Source: Pseudomonadota bacterium
GTDB taxonomy: Bacteria > Pseudomonadota > Gammaproteobacteria > Burkholderiales > Burkholderiaceae_C
Length of the DNA: 64,000 nucleotides
NCBI GenBank assembly: GCA_023387335.1
Contig: JAEWIF010000056.1
Location: forward strand, 1-64,000
Direction: 5' to 3'
Shown: in pieces, positions 32,576 through 41,931 of the stretch
Layout: every line of letters begins with the position of its first letter
Position numbering within the stretch: the stretch's first letter is position 1
Notes under the pieces: model-generated
What the model was told of the DNA's origin: nothing
Seen by the model: the letters and a program-made list of their open reading frames with translations, nothing else
Database searches by the model: none
Made by a program: the position numbers and the translations under genes

Positions 32576-35428
32576 ATGTCCGACAACAAAACCGACTACC
32601 GCGCGACCCTCAACCTGCCCGACACGCCGTTCCCGATGCGCGGCGACCTGCCCAAGCGCGAGCCGGGCTGGACCAGGCAATGGGAGGAGGAAGGCCTGTA
32701 CAAGCGCCTGCGCGACGCCCGCAAGGGCCGCCAGAAGTTCGTGCTGCACGACGGGCCGCCGTACGCCAACGGCCAGATCCACATGGGCCACGCGGTCAAC
32801 AAGATCCTCAAGGACATGATCGTCAAGTCGCGCCAGCTCAAGGGCCTGGACGCGGCCTACATCCCGGGCTGGGACTGCCACGGCCTGCCGATCGAGAACG
32901 CCATCGAGAAGAAGCACGGCCGCAACCTGCCGCGCGACGAGATGCAGGCCAGGAGCCGCGCGTTCGCCACCGAGCAGATCGCCCTGCAGATGGCCGACTT
33001 CAAGCGCCTGGGCGTGCTGGGCGACTGGGACCGGCCCTATCGCACCATGGACCCGAGCAACGAGGCCGACGAGATCCGCGCGTTCAAGCGCGTGATCGAG
33101 CGTGGCTTCGTCTACCGCGGCCTCAAGCCCGTGTACTGGTGCTTCGACTGCGGCTCCTCGCTCGCCGAGTTCGAGATCGAGTACGCCGACAAGCAGAGCC
33201 AGACGCTGGACGTGGGCTTCCTCGCCGACGACCCCGCCGCCCTGGCGCGCGCCTTCGGCCTGCCGAAGCTGCCGCAGGCCAAGGACGCGTTCGCCGTCAT
33301 CTGGACCACCACGGCTTGGACCCTCCCGGCCAACCAGGCGCTCAACCTCAACCCGGAGCTGGACTACTCGCTGGTGGACACCACGCGGGGCTACCTGGTG
33401 CTGGCCAGCTCGCTGGTGGAGAAGGCGCTGGAGCGCTTCCACCTGCAGGGCGGCACGGTCGTCGCCACCGTTCGCGGCCAGATGCTGGACGGCCTGCAGT
33501 TCCGCCATCCGCTGCACGACGTCGATCCGGCCTACCGCCGGCTCTCGCCCGTGTACCTGGCCGACTACGCCACGGCGGAGGACGGCACCGGCATCGTGCA
33601 CTCCTCGCCCGCCTACGGCCTGGACGACTTCAACAGCTGCGTGGCCCACGGACTGCAGTACGACGACATCCTGAACCCGGTGCAGGCCAACGGCAGCTAC
33701 GCCGGCGACTTCGCCCTCTTCGGCGGCCAGAACATCTGGAAGGCCGTGCCCAACATCATCGGCACGCTCGACCAGGCCGGCCGGCTGTTCGCCACCGCGC
33801 CCATCACCCACAGCTATCCGCACTGCTGGCGCCACAAGTCGCCGGTGATCTACCGCGCCGCGGCCCAGTGGTTCATCCGCATGGACGAAGGCGAAGGCGT
33901 GTTCACGAAGGACAAGGCGCCCGAGACGCTGCGCAAGATGGCGCTGGCCGCGATCGAGGAGACCAGCTTCTTCCCCGAGAACGGCCAGGCGCGCCTGCGC
34001 GACATGATCGCCGGCCGCCCCGACTGGTGCATCAGCCGCCAGCGCAGCTGGGGCGTGCCCCTGCCCTTCTTCCTGCACAAGGACACGCACGAGCTCCATC
34101 CGAAGACGATGGAGATCCTGGACCTGGCCGCCGACATGGTGCAGGCCGGCGGCATCGAGGCCTGGAGCAAGGCCTCGCCCGAGGACATCCTGGGCCGCGT
34201 GGGCGCCGCCGCCGACGCCGCGTCGTACAACAAGAGCACCGACATCCTGGAGGTGTGGTTCGACTCCGGCACCACGCACACCACGGTGCTCAAGGGCTCG
34301 CACCCCGGCGCCGGCCACGACAACGGCCCCGAGGCCGACCTGTACCTGGAAGGCCACGACCAGCACCGCGGCTGGTTCCACTCCTCGCTGCTCACCGCCT
34401 GCGCGATGTACGGCCGCGCGCCCTACCGCGGCCTGCTCACCCACGGTTTCACGGTGGATTCGCAGGGCCGCAAGATGAGCAAGTCGCTGGGCAACGGCGT
34501 CGATCCGCAGGAGACCTGGAAGAAGCTGGGCGCCGAGATCATCCGCCTGTGGGTGGCCGCCTCCGACTACTCGGGCGACATCGCCGGCGACGACAAGATC
34601 CTGGCGCGCGTGGTGGACGCCTACCGCCGCATCCGAAACACGCTGCGATTCCTGCTGGCCAACGTCAGCGACTTCGACCCGGCCAGGGACGCGGTCCCGT
34701 TCTCCGAGATGCTGGAGATCGACCGCTACGCCATGAGCCGCGCGGCGCAGTTCCAGGCCGAGGTGCTGGCGCACTACGAGGTCTACGAATTCCACCCGGT
34801 GGTGGCCAAGCTGCAGGTGTACTGCTCGGAGGACCTGGGCGCGTTCTACCTGGACGTGCTCAAGGACCGGCTGTACACCACCGCGCCCAAGTCGCACGCC
34901 CGCCGCAGCGCCCAGACCGCGCTGTGGAACATCACGCACGCCATGCTGCGCTGGATGGCGCCGTTCCTCAGCTTCACCGCCGAGGAAGCCTGGAAGGTGT
35001 TCGGCACCTCCGAGTCCATCTTCATCGAGGAGTACGCCGAGATCGGCGGGCCCGACGCGGCGCTGATGGCCCGGTGGAACCGCATCCGCGAGATCCGCGA
35101 CATCGCCAACAAGGAGATCGAGGCGGTGCGCGCGGCGGGCCAGCTGGGCTCCTCGCTGCAGGCCAACCTCACGCTCACGGCGCCGGCCGACGACTTCGCC
35201 CTGCTGCAAAGCCTGGGCGAGGACCTGAAGTTCGTCTTCATCACCTCGGCCATCACGCTGAAGCAGGGCGAGGCGCTGGCGGTGGAGGTCGTGCCCTCGG
35301 CCGACCGCAAGTGCGAGCGCTGCTGGCACTGGCGCGCCGACGTCGGCAGCGACCCGGCGCACCCGGAGATCTGCGGCCGCTGCGTCAGCAACCTGTTCGG
35401 GACCGGCGAAGACCGGCGCTGCGCCTGA
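32576..35428 (+). CDS. ileS: Isoleucyl-tRNA synthetase
   Basis: This 950-residue class I synthetase charges tRNA-Ile. It has the HIGH motif as HMGH (69-72), the KMSKS motif as KMSKS (about 633), the WDCHGLPIE segment and the CP1 editing domain between. The C-terminal zinc finger CERCWHW with ICGRC (about residues 913-934) marks the bacterial, mupirocin-sensitive type. The stop overlaps lspA by one base. Confidence 0.98.
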   Translation: MSDNKTDYRATLNLPDTPFPMRGDLPKREPGWTRQWEEEGLYKRLRDARKGRQKFVLHDGPPYANGQIHMGHAVNKILKDMIVKSRQLKGLDAAYIPGWDCHGLPIENAIEKKHGRNLPRDEMQARSRAFATEQIALQMADFKRLGVLGDWDRPYRTMDPSNEADEIRAFKRVIERGFVYRGLKPVYWCFDCGSSLAEFEIEYADKQSQTLDVGFLADDPAALARAFGLPKLPQAKDAFAVIWTTTAWTLPANQALNLNPELDYSLVDTTRGYLVLASSLVEKALERFHLQGGTVVATVRGQMLDGLQFRHPLHDVDPAYRRLSPVYLADYATAEDGTGIVHSSPAYGLDDFNSCVAHGLQYDDILNPVQANGSYAGDFALFGGQNIWKAVPNIIGTLDQAGRLFATAPITHSYPHCWRHKSPVIYRAAAQWFIRMDEGEGVFTKDKAPETLRKMALAAIEETSFFPENGQARLRDMIAGRPDWCISRQRSWGVPLPFFLHKDTHELHPKTMEILDLAADMVQAGGIEAWSKASPEDILGRVGAAADAASYNKSTDILEVWFDSGTTHTTVLKGSHPGAGHDNGPEADLYLEGHDQHRGWFHSSLLTACAMYGRAPYRGLLTHGFTVDSQGRKMSKSLGNGVDPQETWKKLGAEIIRLWVAASDYSGDIAGDDKILARVVDAYRRIRNTLRFLLANVSDFDPARDAVPFSEMLEIDRYAMSRAAQFQAEVLAHYEVYEFHPVVAKLQVYCSEDLGAFYLDVLKDRLYTTAPKSHARRSAQTALWNITHAMLRWMAPFLSFTAEEAWKVFGTSESIFIEEYAEIGGPDAALMARWNRIREIRDIANKEIEAVRAAGQLGSSLQANLTLTAPADDFALLQSLGEDLKFVFITSAITLKQGEALAVEVVPSADRKCERCWHWRADVGSDPAHPEICGRCVSNLFGTGEDRRCA

Positions 35429-35928
35429 TGGCCGCGCGCGGCACGACGGCGGGCGGCGGCATGCTGCCCTGGCTGGGCCTGGCCCTGATCCTGCTGATCG
35501 CGGACCAGATCACCAAGACCCTGATCCTGGGCGCCTACCGGCTGGGCGACGCCACCTACATCACCAGCTTCTTCAACATCGTGCGGGTGCACAACACCGG
35601 CGCCGCGTTCTCCTTCCTGGCCGCGGCCTCGGGCTGGCAGCGCTGGTTCTTCACCGCCATCGGCGTGGCGGCCGCGCTGTTCATCCTCTGGATGCTGCGC
35701 TCGCACGCCGGCCAGCGGCTGTTCTCGTTCGCGCTGGCCTGCATCCTGGGCGGGGCCGTGGGCAACGTGGTCGACCGCCTGATGCACGGCTACGTGGTGG
35801 ACTTCCTGCAGGTCCACTGGAACAACCGCTGGTACTTCCCGGCGTTCAACCTGGCCGACGCGGCCATCACCATCGGCGCGGTCTGCCTGATCCTGGACGA
35901 GCTGTTGCGCGTGCGCCGAAGCAGGTAG
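35428..35928 (+). CDS. lspA: Lipoprotein signal peptidase II
   Basis: LspA is the inner-membrane aspartyl protease that removes signal peptides from prolipoproteins. The 166-residue product has four hydrophobic segments, the motif VRVHNTGAAFSFL and the two catalytic aspartates in GNVVDRLMHGYVVDF and FNLADAAI. It starts by a 1-base overlap (TGATG) with ileS. Length is standard. Confidence 0.97.
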   Translation: MAARGTTAGGGMLPWLGLALILLIADQITKTLILGAYRLGDATYITSFFNIVRVHNTGAAFSFLAAASGWQRWFFTAIGVAAALFILWMLRSHAGQRLFSFALACILGGAVGNVVDRLMHGYVVDFLQVHWNNRWYFPAFNLADAAITIGAVCLILDELLRVRRSR

Positions 35929-35983
35929 GCACTAGCCCGGGTCCCGTCCTGCTCGACGGGGCGTATCATCGGTTGCCTCAAGC

Positions 35984-37648
35984 ATGAAGCACCTGTTGAA
36001 TCTGCTGGCGGCCATCGCGCTGCTGGTCTGGGGAACCCACCTCGTCCGCACCGGCATCCTGCGCGTGTTCGGCGCCAATCTCCGGCAGGTCCTCGCGCGC
36101 AGCATCAGCAACCGTTACACCGCCGCCCTGTCGGGCATCGGCGTCACCGCGCTGCTGCAGTCGAGCACCGCCACCGCGCTGATCGTCGCCTCCTTCGTCG
36201 GCCAGGGCCTGATCACGCTGCCGCTCGCGCTGGCCGTGATGCTGGGCGCCGACATCGGCACCAGCCTGGTCACGGTGGTCTTCTCCTTCGACCTGTCCTG
36301 GCTGTCGCCGCTCCTGATCTTCCTGGGCGTGGTGCTGTTCATCTCGCGCTCGTCCACCAACGTGGGCCGCTTCGGCCGGGTGCTGATCGGCCTGGGCCTG
36401 ATGCTGCTGGCGCTGCGCCTGGTGTCCGAGTCGACCCAGATCATGGTGCAGTCGCCCGTGGTCAAGGCGCTGCTCGCCTCGGTCAACAGCGACCTGCTGC
36501 TGGAGATCACCCTGGGCGCGCTGCTGGCCCTGCTGTCCTATTCCAGCCTGGCCATCGTCCTGCTCACCGCCACCCTGGCCAGCACGGGCATCGTGCCGAC
36601 CGAGATGGCCCTGGGCCTGGTGCTGGGCGCCAACCTGGGCAGCGGTCTGCTGGGCGTGCTGACCACGGCGCGCTCGCCGGTGGAAGTGCGCCATGTTCCG
36701 CTGGGCAACCTGCTCTTCAAGTGCCTCGGCGTGGTGGTGGCCGCGCCGCTGATCGGCTTCTGGCTGCGCGAGCTGCGGCCCTGGCTGGGCAACGAGATCT
36801 CCACGGTGGTGCTGTTCCACCTCAGCTTCAACGTCGTGATGGCGCTGCTGTTCATCGGCCTCGTGCATCCGATCGGCGGCGCGGTGATGCGCCTCCTGCC
36901 CAAGCCGCAGCGCCCGGCCAGCGGCCGCCCGCACCACCTGGATCCGTCGGCGCTGGCCACGCCCTCGCTGGCCATCTCCTGCGCGGCGCGCGAGGCCCTG
37001 CACCAGGCCGACATCGTCGAGAGCATGCTGCTGGGCATGCTCTCGGTCCTGAAGAACAACGACCTTCGCCTGGCCGAGGAGCTGCGCAAGCTGGACGACA
37101 CGGTCGACGAGCTCTATTCGGCGATCAAGTACTACCTGACCAAGATCTCGCGGGAGGCGCTGGGCGAGGAGGAAAGCCGCCGCTGGACCGACATCATCAG
37201 CTTCACGATCAACATGGAGCAGATCGGCGACACCATCGAGCGCATCCTGATCGACATCGAGGACAAGAAGATCCGCAAGGGCCGCAGCTTCTCCGACGCC
37301 GGCATGGCGGAGATCTGCGAGCTGCACGCGCGCCTGATCGACAACCTGCGCCTGGGCATGAGCGTGTTCCTCAACGGTTCGGTGCGCGACGCGCAGAAGC
37401 TGCTCGAAGAGAAGGCGCGCTTCCGGGACCTGGAGCACGCCTACGCGTCCACCCACCTGGAGCGCCTGTCCGGCAACACCGTGCAGAGCATCGAGACCAG
37501 CTCGCTGCACATCGACCTGATCAGCGACCTCAAGCGCATCAACTCGCACATCTGCTCGATCGCCTACCCGATCCTGGAATCGGCCGGCGCGCTGGCGCCC
37601 AGCCGCCTGCGCAGCGACGTGCTGGCGACGAGCAAGGAACCGGTCTAG
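35984..37648 (+). CDS. Na/Pi cotransporter family protein with PhoU-like domain
   Basis: The 554-residue inner-membrane protein has two inverted Na/Pi symporter repeats. The first carries the QSSTATA motif (about 59-65); the matching position in the second is SYSSLAIVLL. From about residue 330 a cytoplasmic helical part (ESMLLGMLSVLKNNDLRLAEELRKLDD) resembles PhoU, the usual fusion in bacterial NptA/YjbB-type exporters or importers. Direction of phosphate movement is not evident. Its TAG stop shares three bases with the convergent DMT gene. Confidence 0.92.
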   Translation: MKHLLNLLAAIALLVWGTHLVRTGILRVFGANLRQVLARSISNRYTAALSGIGVTALLQSSTATALIVASFVGQGLITLPLALAVMLGADIGTSLVTVVFSFDLSWLSPLLIFLGVVLFISRSSTNVGRFGRVLIGLGLMLLALRLVSESTQIMVQSPVVKALLASVNSDLLLEITLGALLALLSYSSLAIVLLTATLASTGIVPTEMALGLVLGANLGSGLLGVLTTARSPVEVRHVPLGNLLFKCLGVVVAAPLIGFWLRELRPWLGNEISTVVLFHLSFNVVMALLFIGLVHPIGGAVMRLLPKPQRPASGRPHHLDPSALATPSLAISCAAREALHQADIVESMLLGMLSVLKNNDLRLAEELRKLDDTVDELYSAIKYYLTKISREALGEEESRRWTDIISFTINMEQIGDTIERILIDIEDKKIRKGRSFSDAGMAEICELHARLIDNLRLGMSVFLNGSVRDAQKLLEEKARFRDLEHAYASTHLERLSGNTVQSIETSSLHIDLISDLKRINSHICSIAYPILESAGALAPSRLRSDVLATSKEPV

Positions 37649-38508
37649 CCAACCCGCAGGGCGACCACCCCCGCCAGGATCACCACCGTGCCCAGCGCGC
37701 GGCGCAAGGTGAACACTTCCTTCAGCAGCCAGGTCCCCAGCAGCGCCGCGAACAGCACCGAGGTCTCGCGCAGCGCCGCGACCACCGCGACCGGTGCACG
37801 CGTCATCGCCCACAGCGCGATGCCGTAGGCGGCCAGCGACGCCGTCGCGCTGAACGCCGCGATGGGGGCGCGGCGGCGCAGGTAGCTCCAGGCCACTTGC
37901 GCGCCGCGACGGCGCACCACCAGCGCGGTGAACGGCCAGCCATTGAGCAGGAACAGCGTCGCGACGTACTGCAGCGCATTGCCGCCGGCGTGGGTCGCGG
38001 TGCGCACGCCCAGCCCGTCGACCACCGTGTACATCGCGATCGCGGCCGCGTTGGCCAGGGCGAAAGCCAGCGCCTTGGGCCGGGCGAGCGCCTGCCGCGA
38101 CAAGCCCAGCAACAGCACGCCCGCGCAGATGCCGCCCGCCCCCAGCCAGGCCGCGGTCGTCAGCTGCTCGCCGATCAGCAGGCCCGAGGACAGCGCCACC
38201 AGCATCGGGCCGAGCCCGCGCATCAGCGGATAGGTGAGCCCCAGGTCGCCGTGCTCGTACGCTCCGGTCAGCGAGACGTAGTAGCCCACGTGGATCAGCA
38301 TCGAGGCCACCAGGAACGGCCAGGCCGCGGCGGGCGGCAGGCCGGTCACGACGAGGATGGGCACCACGATCAGCGCGCCCATCACGTGCAGCGCCGCCGT
38401 GTCCAGCGCCTTGTCGGGGCTGGACTTGACCAGCGCATTCCAGCCCGCGTGCAGCAGGGCCGCGAGCAGGACCGCGAGCACGACGTCCCAGGGCATCGGG
38501 GTTGGCAT
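37645..38508 (-). CDS. EamA/DMT-superfamily permease
   Basis: The 287-residue integral membrane protein has about ten hydrophobic segments in two EamA halves, for example LAVLLAALLHAGWNALVK at the start and AALLGTWLLKEVF near the end. ATG 38508 gives the family start MPTPMPWDVV. DMT permeases move small metabolites, often outward; the substrate is unknown. It is divergent from the gamma-glutamyl operon with 132 bp between starts, so it could export a substrate or toxic intermediate, but this is only proximity. Confidence 0.9.
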   Translation of the reverse strand: MPTPMPWDVVLAVLLAALLHAGWNALVKSSPDKALDTAALHVMGALIVVPILVVTGLPPAAAWPFLVASMLIHVGYYVSLTGAYEHGDLGLTYPLMRGLGPMLVALSSGLLIGEQLTTAAWLGAGGICAGVLLLGLSRQALARPKALAFALANAAAIAMYTVVDGLGVRTATHAGGNALQYVATLFLLNGWPFTALVVRRRGAQVAWSYLRRRAPIAAFSATASLAAYGIALWAMTRAPVAVVAALRETSVLFAALLGTWLLKEVFTLRRALGTVVILAGVVALRVG

Positions 38509-38640
38509 GCTGCCGATTAGACCAGCGGCCAGCAACGGCGCGGCCCGCGCATGGCTGGGCTGCGCCGGCCTGCCGGCCGCGCCCCACGGCGCTGCCGAAC
38601 CGTGCCACGATGGTGCCGATCACCGCTCGTGCAAAGCGCC

Positions 38641-40005
38641 ATGGCCTCCAGCCCGAAAGTCCATCCCGCCCTCGCCGCCGTGAAGAAGGCCGGCGCCACC
38701 AAGGTCAAGGTCGCGGTCAGCGACATCGACGGCGTGCTGCGGGGCAAGTACCTGCACATCGACAAGTTCGAAGGCGCCGCCGACGGCGGCTTCGGCTTCT
38801 GCGACGTGGTGTTCGGCTGGGACATGCTGGACTCGCCGTACGACAACACGCAGGTCACCGGCTGGCAGCACGGCTTTCCCGACGCGCTGGCCCGCATCGA
38901 CCTGGACACCGCGCGCCGCGTCCCCTGGGACAACGGCGTGCCGTTCTTCCTGGGCGAGTTCGTCAACGCCGACGGCACTCCGCACCCGGTGTGCCCGCGC
39001 CAGCTGCTGCGGCGCGTGCTGGCGCGCGCGGAGAAGCTCGGCTACGAGGTGATGGCGGGCATGGAGTTCGAGTGGTTCAACTTCCGCGAGACCGTCCACA
39101 GCTGGGCCGCCAAGCGCGGCCTGCCGCCCGAGCCGATCACGCCGGGCATGTTCGGCTACTCGGTGCTCCGCATGGCCGACAACCCCGGCTTCTTCAACGC
39201 GCTGATGGACGAGATGCTGGCCTTCAACGTGCCGATCGAAGGCCTGCACACGGAGACCGGGCCCGGCGTGTACGAGGTCGCCATCGGCTTCTCGCCGGCG
39301 CTGGAGCAGGCCGATCGCGCCATCCTGTTCAAGACCGGCGCGCGCGAGATCGGCAAGCGCTTCGACATCATGCCCAGCTTCATGGCCAAGTGGAGCCAGC
39401 AGTACCCGGGCTGCAGCGGCCACATCCACCAGAGCCTGTCGGACGGCAAGACCAATCTGTTCTACGACGCGGACTCTCCGCGCCGCATGAGCAAGCTTTT
39501 CGAGAGCTGGCTGGCCGGGCAGCTGCACTGCCTGATGGAATTCGCGCCGCTGTTCTGGCCCACGATCAACAGCTACAAGCGGCTGGTCGACGGCTTCTGG
39601 GCGCCGGTCAAGCCGACCTGGGGCATGGACAACCGCACGGCCAGCTTCCGCGTGATCGCGGGCTCGCCCAAGGCCACGCGGCTGGAGACGCGCTGCCCCG
39701 GCGCCGACGTCAATCCCTACCTGGCGATGGCCGCGGTGATCGCCGCGGGCCTGTACGGCGTGGAGAAGGGACTCAAGCTCACCACGCCGCCGATCACGGG
39801 GACCAACCAGGGCAGCGACGACATTCCGCGCGCGCCGCGCACGCTGATCGAGACCACGCGCCTCCTGCGCCAGTCCGACATCGCGCGCGACTGGCTGGGC
39901 GACACCTTCGTCGACCACTTCGCCGCGACCCGCGAATGGGAATGGCGCCAGTGGCAGGATGCGGTGACCGACTGGGAATTGAAGCGCTACTTCGAGATCA
40001 TCTGA
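38641..40005 (+). CDS. Glutamine-synthetase-like gamma-glutamyl ligase (PuuA/GlnA4 type)
   Basis: The 454-residue product has the glutamine synthetase fold: the metal-binding stretch MEFEWFN, GCSGHIHQSL, the ATP region FRVIAGSPKATRLE and ETRCPGADVNPYLAMAA. It starts VSDIDGVLRGKYL, the N-terminus of the PuuA-like class rather than true GlnA, and lacks the usual adenylylation-loop context. These enzymes join the gamma-carboxyl of glutamate to an amine. It is the first gene of a tight operon with an iron alcohol dehydrogenase (14-bp gap), a gamma-glutamyl hydrolase and an aldehyde dehydrogenase. That gene set suggests an amino-alcohol substrate such as ethanolamine. Confidence 0.9.
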   Translation: MASSPKVHPALAAVKKAGATKVKVAVSDIDGVLRGKYLHIDKFEGAADGGFGFCDVVFGWDMLDSPYDNTQVTGWQHGFPDALARIDLDTARRVPWDNGVPFFLGEFVNADGTPHPVCPRQLLRRVLARAEKLGYEVMAGMEFEWFNFRETVHSWAAKRGLPPEPITPGMFGYSVLRMADNPGFFNALMDEMLAFNVPIEGLHTETGPGVYEVAIGFSPALEQADRAILFKTGAREIGKRFDIMPSFMAKWSQQYPGCSGHIHQSLSDGKTNLFYDADSPRRMSKLFESWLAGQLHCLMEFAPLFWPTINSYKRLVDGFWAPVKPTWGMDNRTASFRVIAGSPKATRLETRCPGADVNPYLAMAAVIAAGLYGVEKGLKLTTPPITGTNQGSDDIPRAPRTLIETTRLLRQSDIARDWLGDTFVDHFAATREWEWRQWQDAVTDWELKRYFEII

Positions 40006-40019
40006 AGGGCGAGAAGAAC

Positions 40020-41153
40020 ATGCCGCTGTCGAGCTTTTCCTTCCCCACCCCCATCCGCTTCGGGCCCGGCGCCCGCAAGGAAGTGGCGGCGCACCTGCGC
40101 GACCGCGGCCTTTCGCGGCCGCTCATCGTGACCGACAAGGCGCTGGAGGCGTTGCCGATGTTCGCCGAGTTCCGCTCGCTGCTGCAGGGCCTGCAGGTCG
40201 CCGTGTACGCGGGCGTGTCCGGCAACCCGACCGCGAAACAGGTGATGGACGGCGCCACGGTGTTCCGCTCGCACGGCGCCGATTGCGTCATCGGACTGGG
40301 CGGCGGCGCGGCGCTCGACGTGGCCAAGGTGGTCGGCCTCGCCGCCACGCACGAGGGCGGCATCCTCGAGTACGCCTGGGACCATCCCGGGGTGCGCACC
40401 ATCATGTACGAGCTGCCGTACTTCGTCGCGCTGCCGACGACCGCGGGCACCGGGTCCGAGGTCGGGCGGTCGGCGGTGATCAGCGAGGACGAGACGCACC
40501 TCAAGCGCGTGGTGTTCAGCCCGCAGATCCTGGCGCGCCAGGTGTTCGCCGATCCGGAGCTCACGGTCGGCCTGCCCGCGCACGTGACGGCCGCGACCGG
40601 CATGGACGCGCTCACGCACAACGTGGAGAGCTACCTCTCGCCCGCGTATCACCCGCTCTGCGACGGCATCGCGCTGGAGGGCACGCGCATCGCGGCGCGC
40701 TCGCTGGCCACCGCGGTGAAGGAGCCTTCGAACCTGGCCGCACGCGGCGACATGATGATGGCCTCGATGATGGGCGCCATCGCCTTCCAGAAAGACCTGG
40801 GCGCGGTGCACGCGTGCGCCCACGCGCTCGGCGCCGTCTGCGACCTGCACCACGGCCTGGCCAACGCGCTGATGATCGAGACGGTGATGGACTGGAACAT
40901 CGAGGCCGCGCCCGACAAGTTCGAGGAGCTGGCCCACGTGTGCCGCGCGGGCGGTGGCGGCCCCGGCTTCGTGCGCTGGCTGGGCCACCTGAAGCAGAAG
41001 ATCGGCATCACCGGCACGCTGTCCGCGCACGGCGTGAAGAAGGAGCAGGTCCCGCGGCTGGTGGAGATCGCTTCGAAGGACATCTGCCACCAGACCAACC
41101 CGCGGCCCTGCACGCCGGCGGACTTCGAGCGGCTCTTCCTGGCCGCGCTGTGA
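40020..41153 (+). CDS. Iron-containing (group III) alcohol dehydrogenase
   Basis: This 377-residue NAD(P)-dependent, metal-containing dehydrogenase has the dinucleotide motif GLGGGAALDVAKVV, TTAGTGSEVG, and the metal ligands Asp196 and His200 in GMDALTH plus His in HACAHALGA and DLHHGLANAL. Length is usual. Inside an operon of gamma-glutamylation enzymes it takes the place of the amine oxidase PuuB, so it probably oxidises the hydroxyl of a gamma-glutamyl amino alcohol to the aldehyde. Confidence 0.93.
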   Translation: MPLSSFSFPTPIRFGPGARKEVAAHLRDRGLSRPLIVTDKALEALPMFAEFRSLLQGLQVAVYAGVSGNPTAKQVMDGATVFRSHGADCVIGLGGGAALDVAKVVGLAATHEGGILEYAWDHPGVRTIMYELPYFVALPTTAGTGSEVGRSAVISEDETHLKRVVFSPQILARQVFADPELTVGLPAHVTAATGMDALTHNVESYLSPAYHPLCDGIALEGTRIAARSLATAVKEPSNLAARGDMMMASMMGAIAFQKDLGAVHACAHALGAVCDLHHGLANALMIETVMDWNIEAAPDKFEELAHVCRAGGGGPGFVRWLGHLKQKIGITGTLSAHGVKKEQVPRLVEIASKDICHQTNPRPCTPADFERLFLAAL

Positions 41154-41157
41154 CGCG

Positions 41158-41931
41158 ATGAACGAACGCCTGAAGATCGGCATCAGCGCCTGCTTCTTCC
41201 ACCCGGACCCGCGCCGCACCGCGGCGCCCAAGAAGACCCTGCTGTGGATCGAGCAGTCCACCGCGCACTGGGTCATGTCGATGGGCGCGCTGCCGGTGAT
41301 GGTGCCCTCGCCTTTCGGCGACACGGCGCGCGGCGACGTGGGCGTCGGGGACTACGCGGGCTGGCTCGACGGCCTGGTGATGCACGGCGGCGCCGACGTC
41401 TGGCCGGGCAGCTACGGCGAGGAGCCGCTGCGGCCCGAATGGGCCGGCGACCGCGCGCGCGACGAATACGACATCGCGCTGGTGCGCGCATTCGAAGCGG
41501 CGGGCAAGCCGGTGTTCGGCATCTGCCGCGGGCTGCAGCTGATCAACGTGGCGCACGGCGGCACGCTCTACCAGGACATCTCGACGCAGAAGCCCGGCGC
41601 GCTGACGCACCGCGATGCCGACGCCTACGACCTCAACTTCCACGAGGTGGACATCCTCCCCGGCACGCGGCTCGCGCAGTTGCTGGACGAGCCGCGCCAC
41701 AAGATCAACAGCGTGCACCACCAGGGCATCAAGGACCTGGCACCGGGCTTCGTGGTCGAGGCCACCTCGCCCGACGACGGCGTGATCGAGGCCATCCGCC
41801 ATGTCGGCGATGCCTGGGTCGCGGCCGTGCAGTGGCATCCCGAGTTCCACTTCCCGCGCCTGGGCGTGGTGGACGACTCGCCGCTGCTGCGCGACTTCCT
41901 GGATGCCGCGCAGGCGGCCCGCAAGGCATGA
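41158..41931 (+). CDS. Gamma-glutamyl amide hydrolase, class I glutamine amidotransferase fold (PuuD-like)
   Basis: The 257-residue product has the class I amidotransferase triad: nucleophile Cys123 in FGICRGLQ, His227 and Glu229 in QWHPEF. HGGADVWPGSYGE and the INSVHHQGIKDLAPG segment are typical of gamma-glutamyl-GABA hydrolases. In the operon it would free glutamate from the fully oxidised gamma-glutamyl product, recycling the activating group. It lies 4 bp after the alcohol dehydrogenase gene and overlaps the next gene by ATGA. Confidence 0.93.
   Translation: MNERLKIGISACFFHPDPRRTAAPKKTLLWIEQSTAHWVMSMGALPVMVPSPFGDTARGDVGVGDYAGWLDGLVMHGGADVWPGSYGEEPLRPEWAGDRARDEYDIALVRAFEAAGKPVFGICRGLQLINVAHGGTLYQDISTQKPGALTHRDADAYDLNFHEVDILPGTRLAQLLDEPRHKINSVHHQGIKDLAPGFVVEATSPDDGVIEAIRHVGDAWVAAVQWHPEFHFPRLGVVDDSPLLRDFLDAAQAARKA

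Noticed and set aside
32680..35928. Long plus-strand frame overlapping ileS and lspA
   Set aside because: It is a different frame of ileS giving Arg/Pro-rich nonsense, and only becomes LspA sequence after 35428, where the true gene starts.
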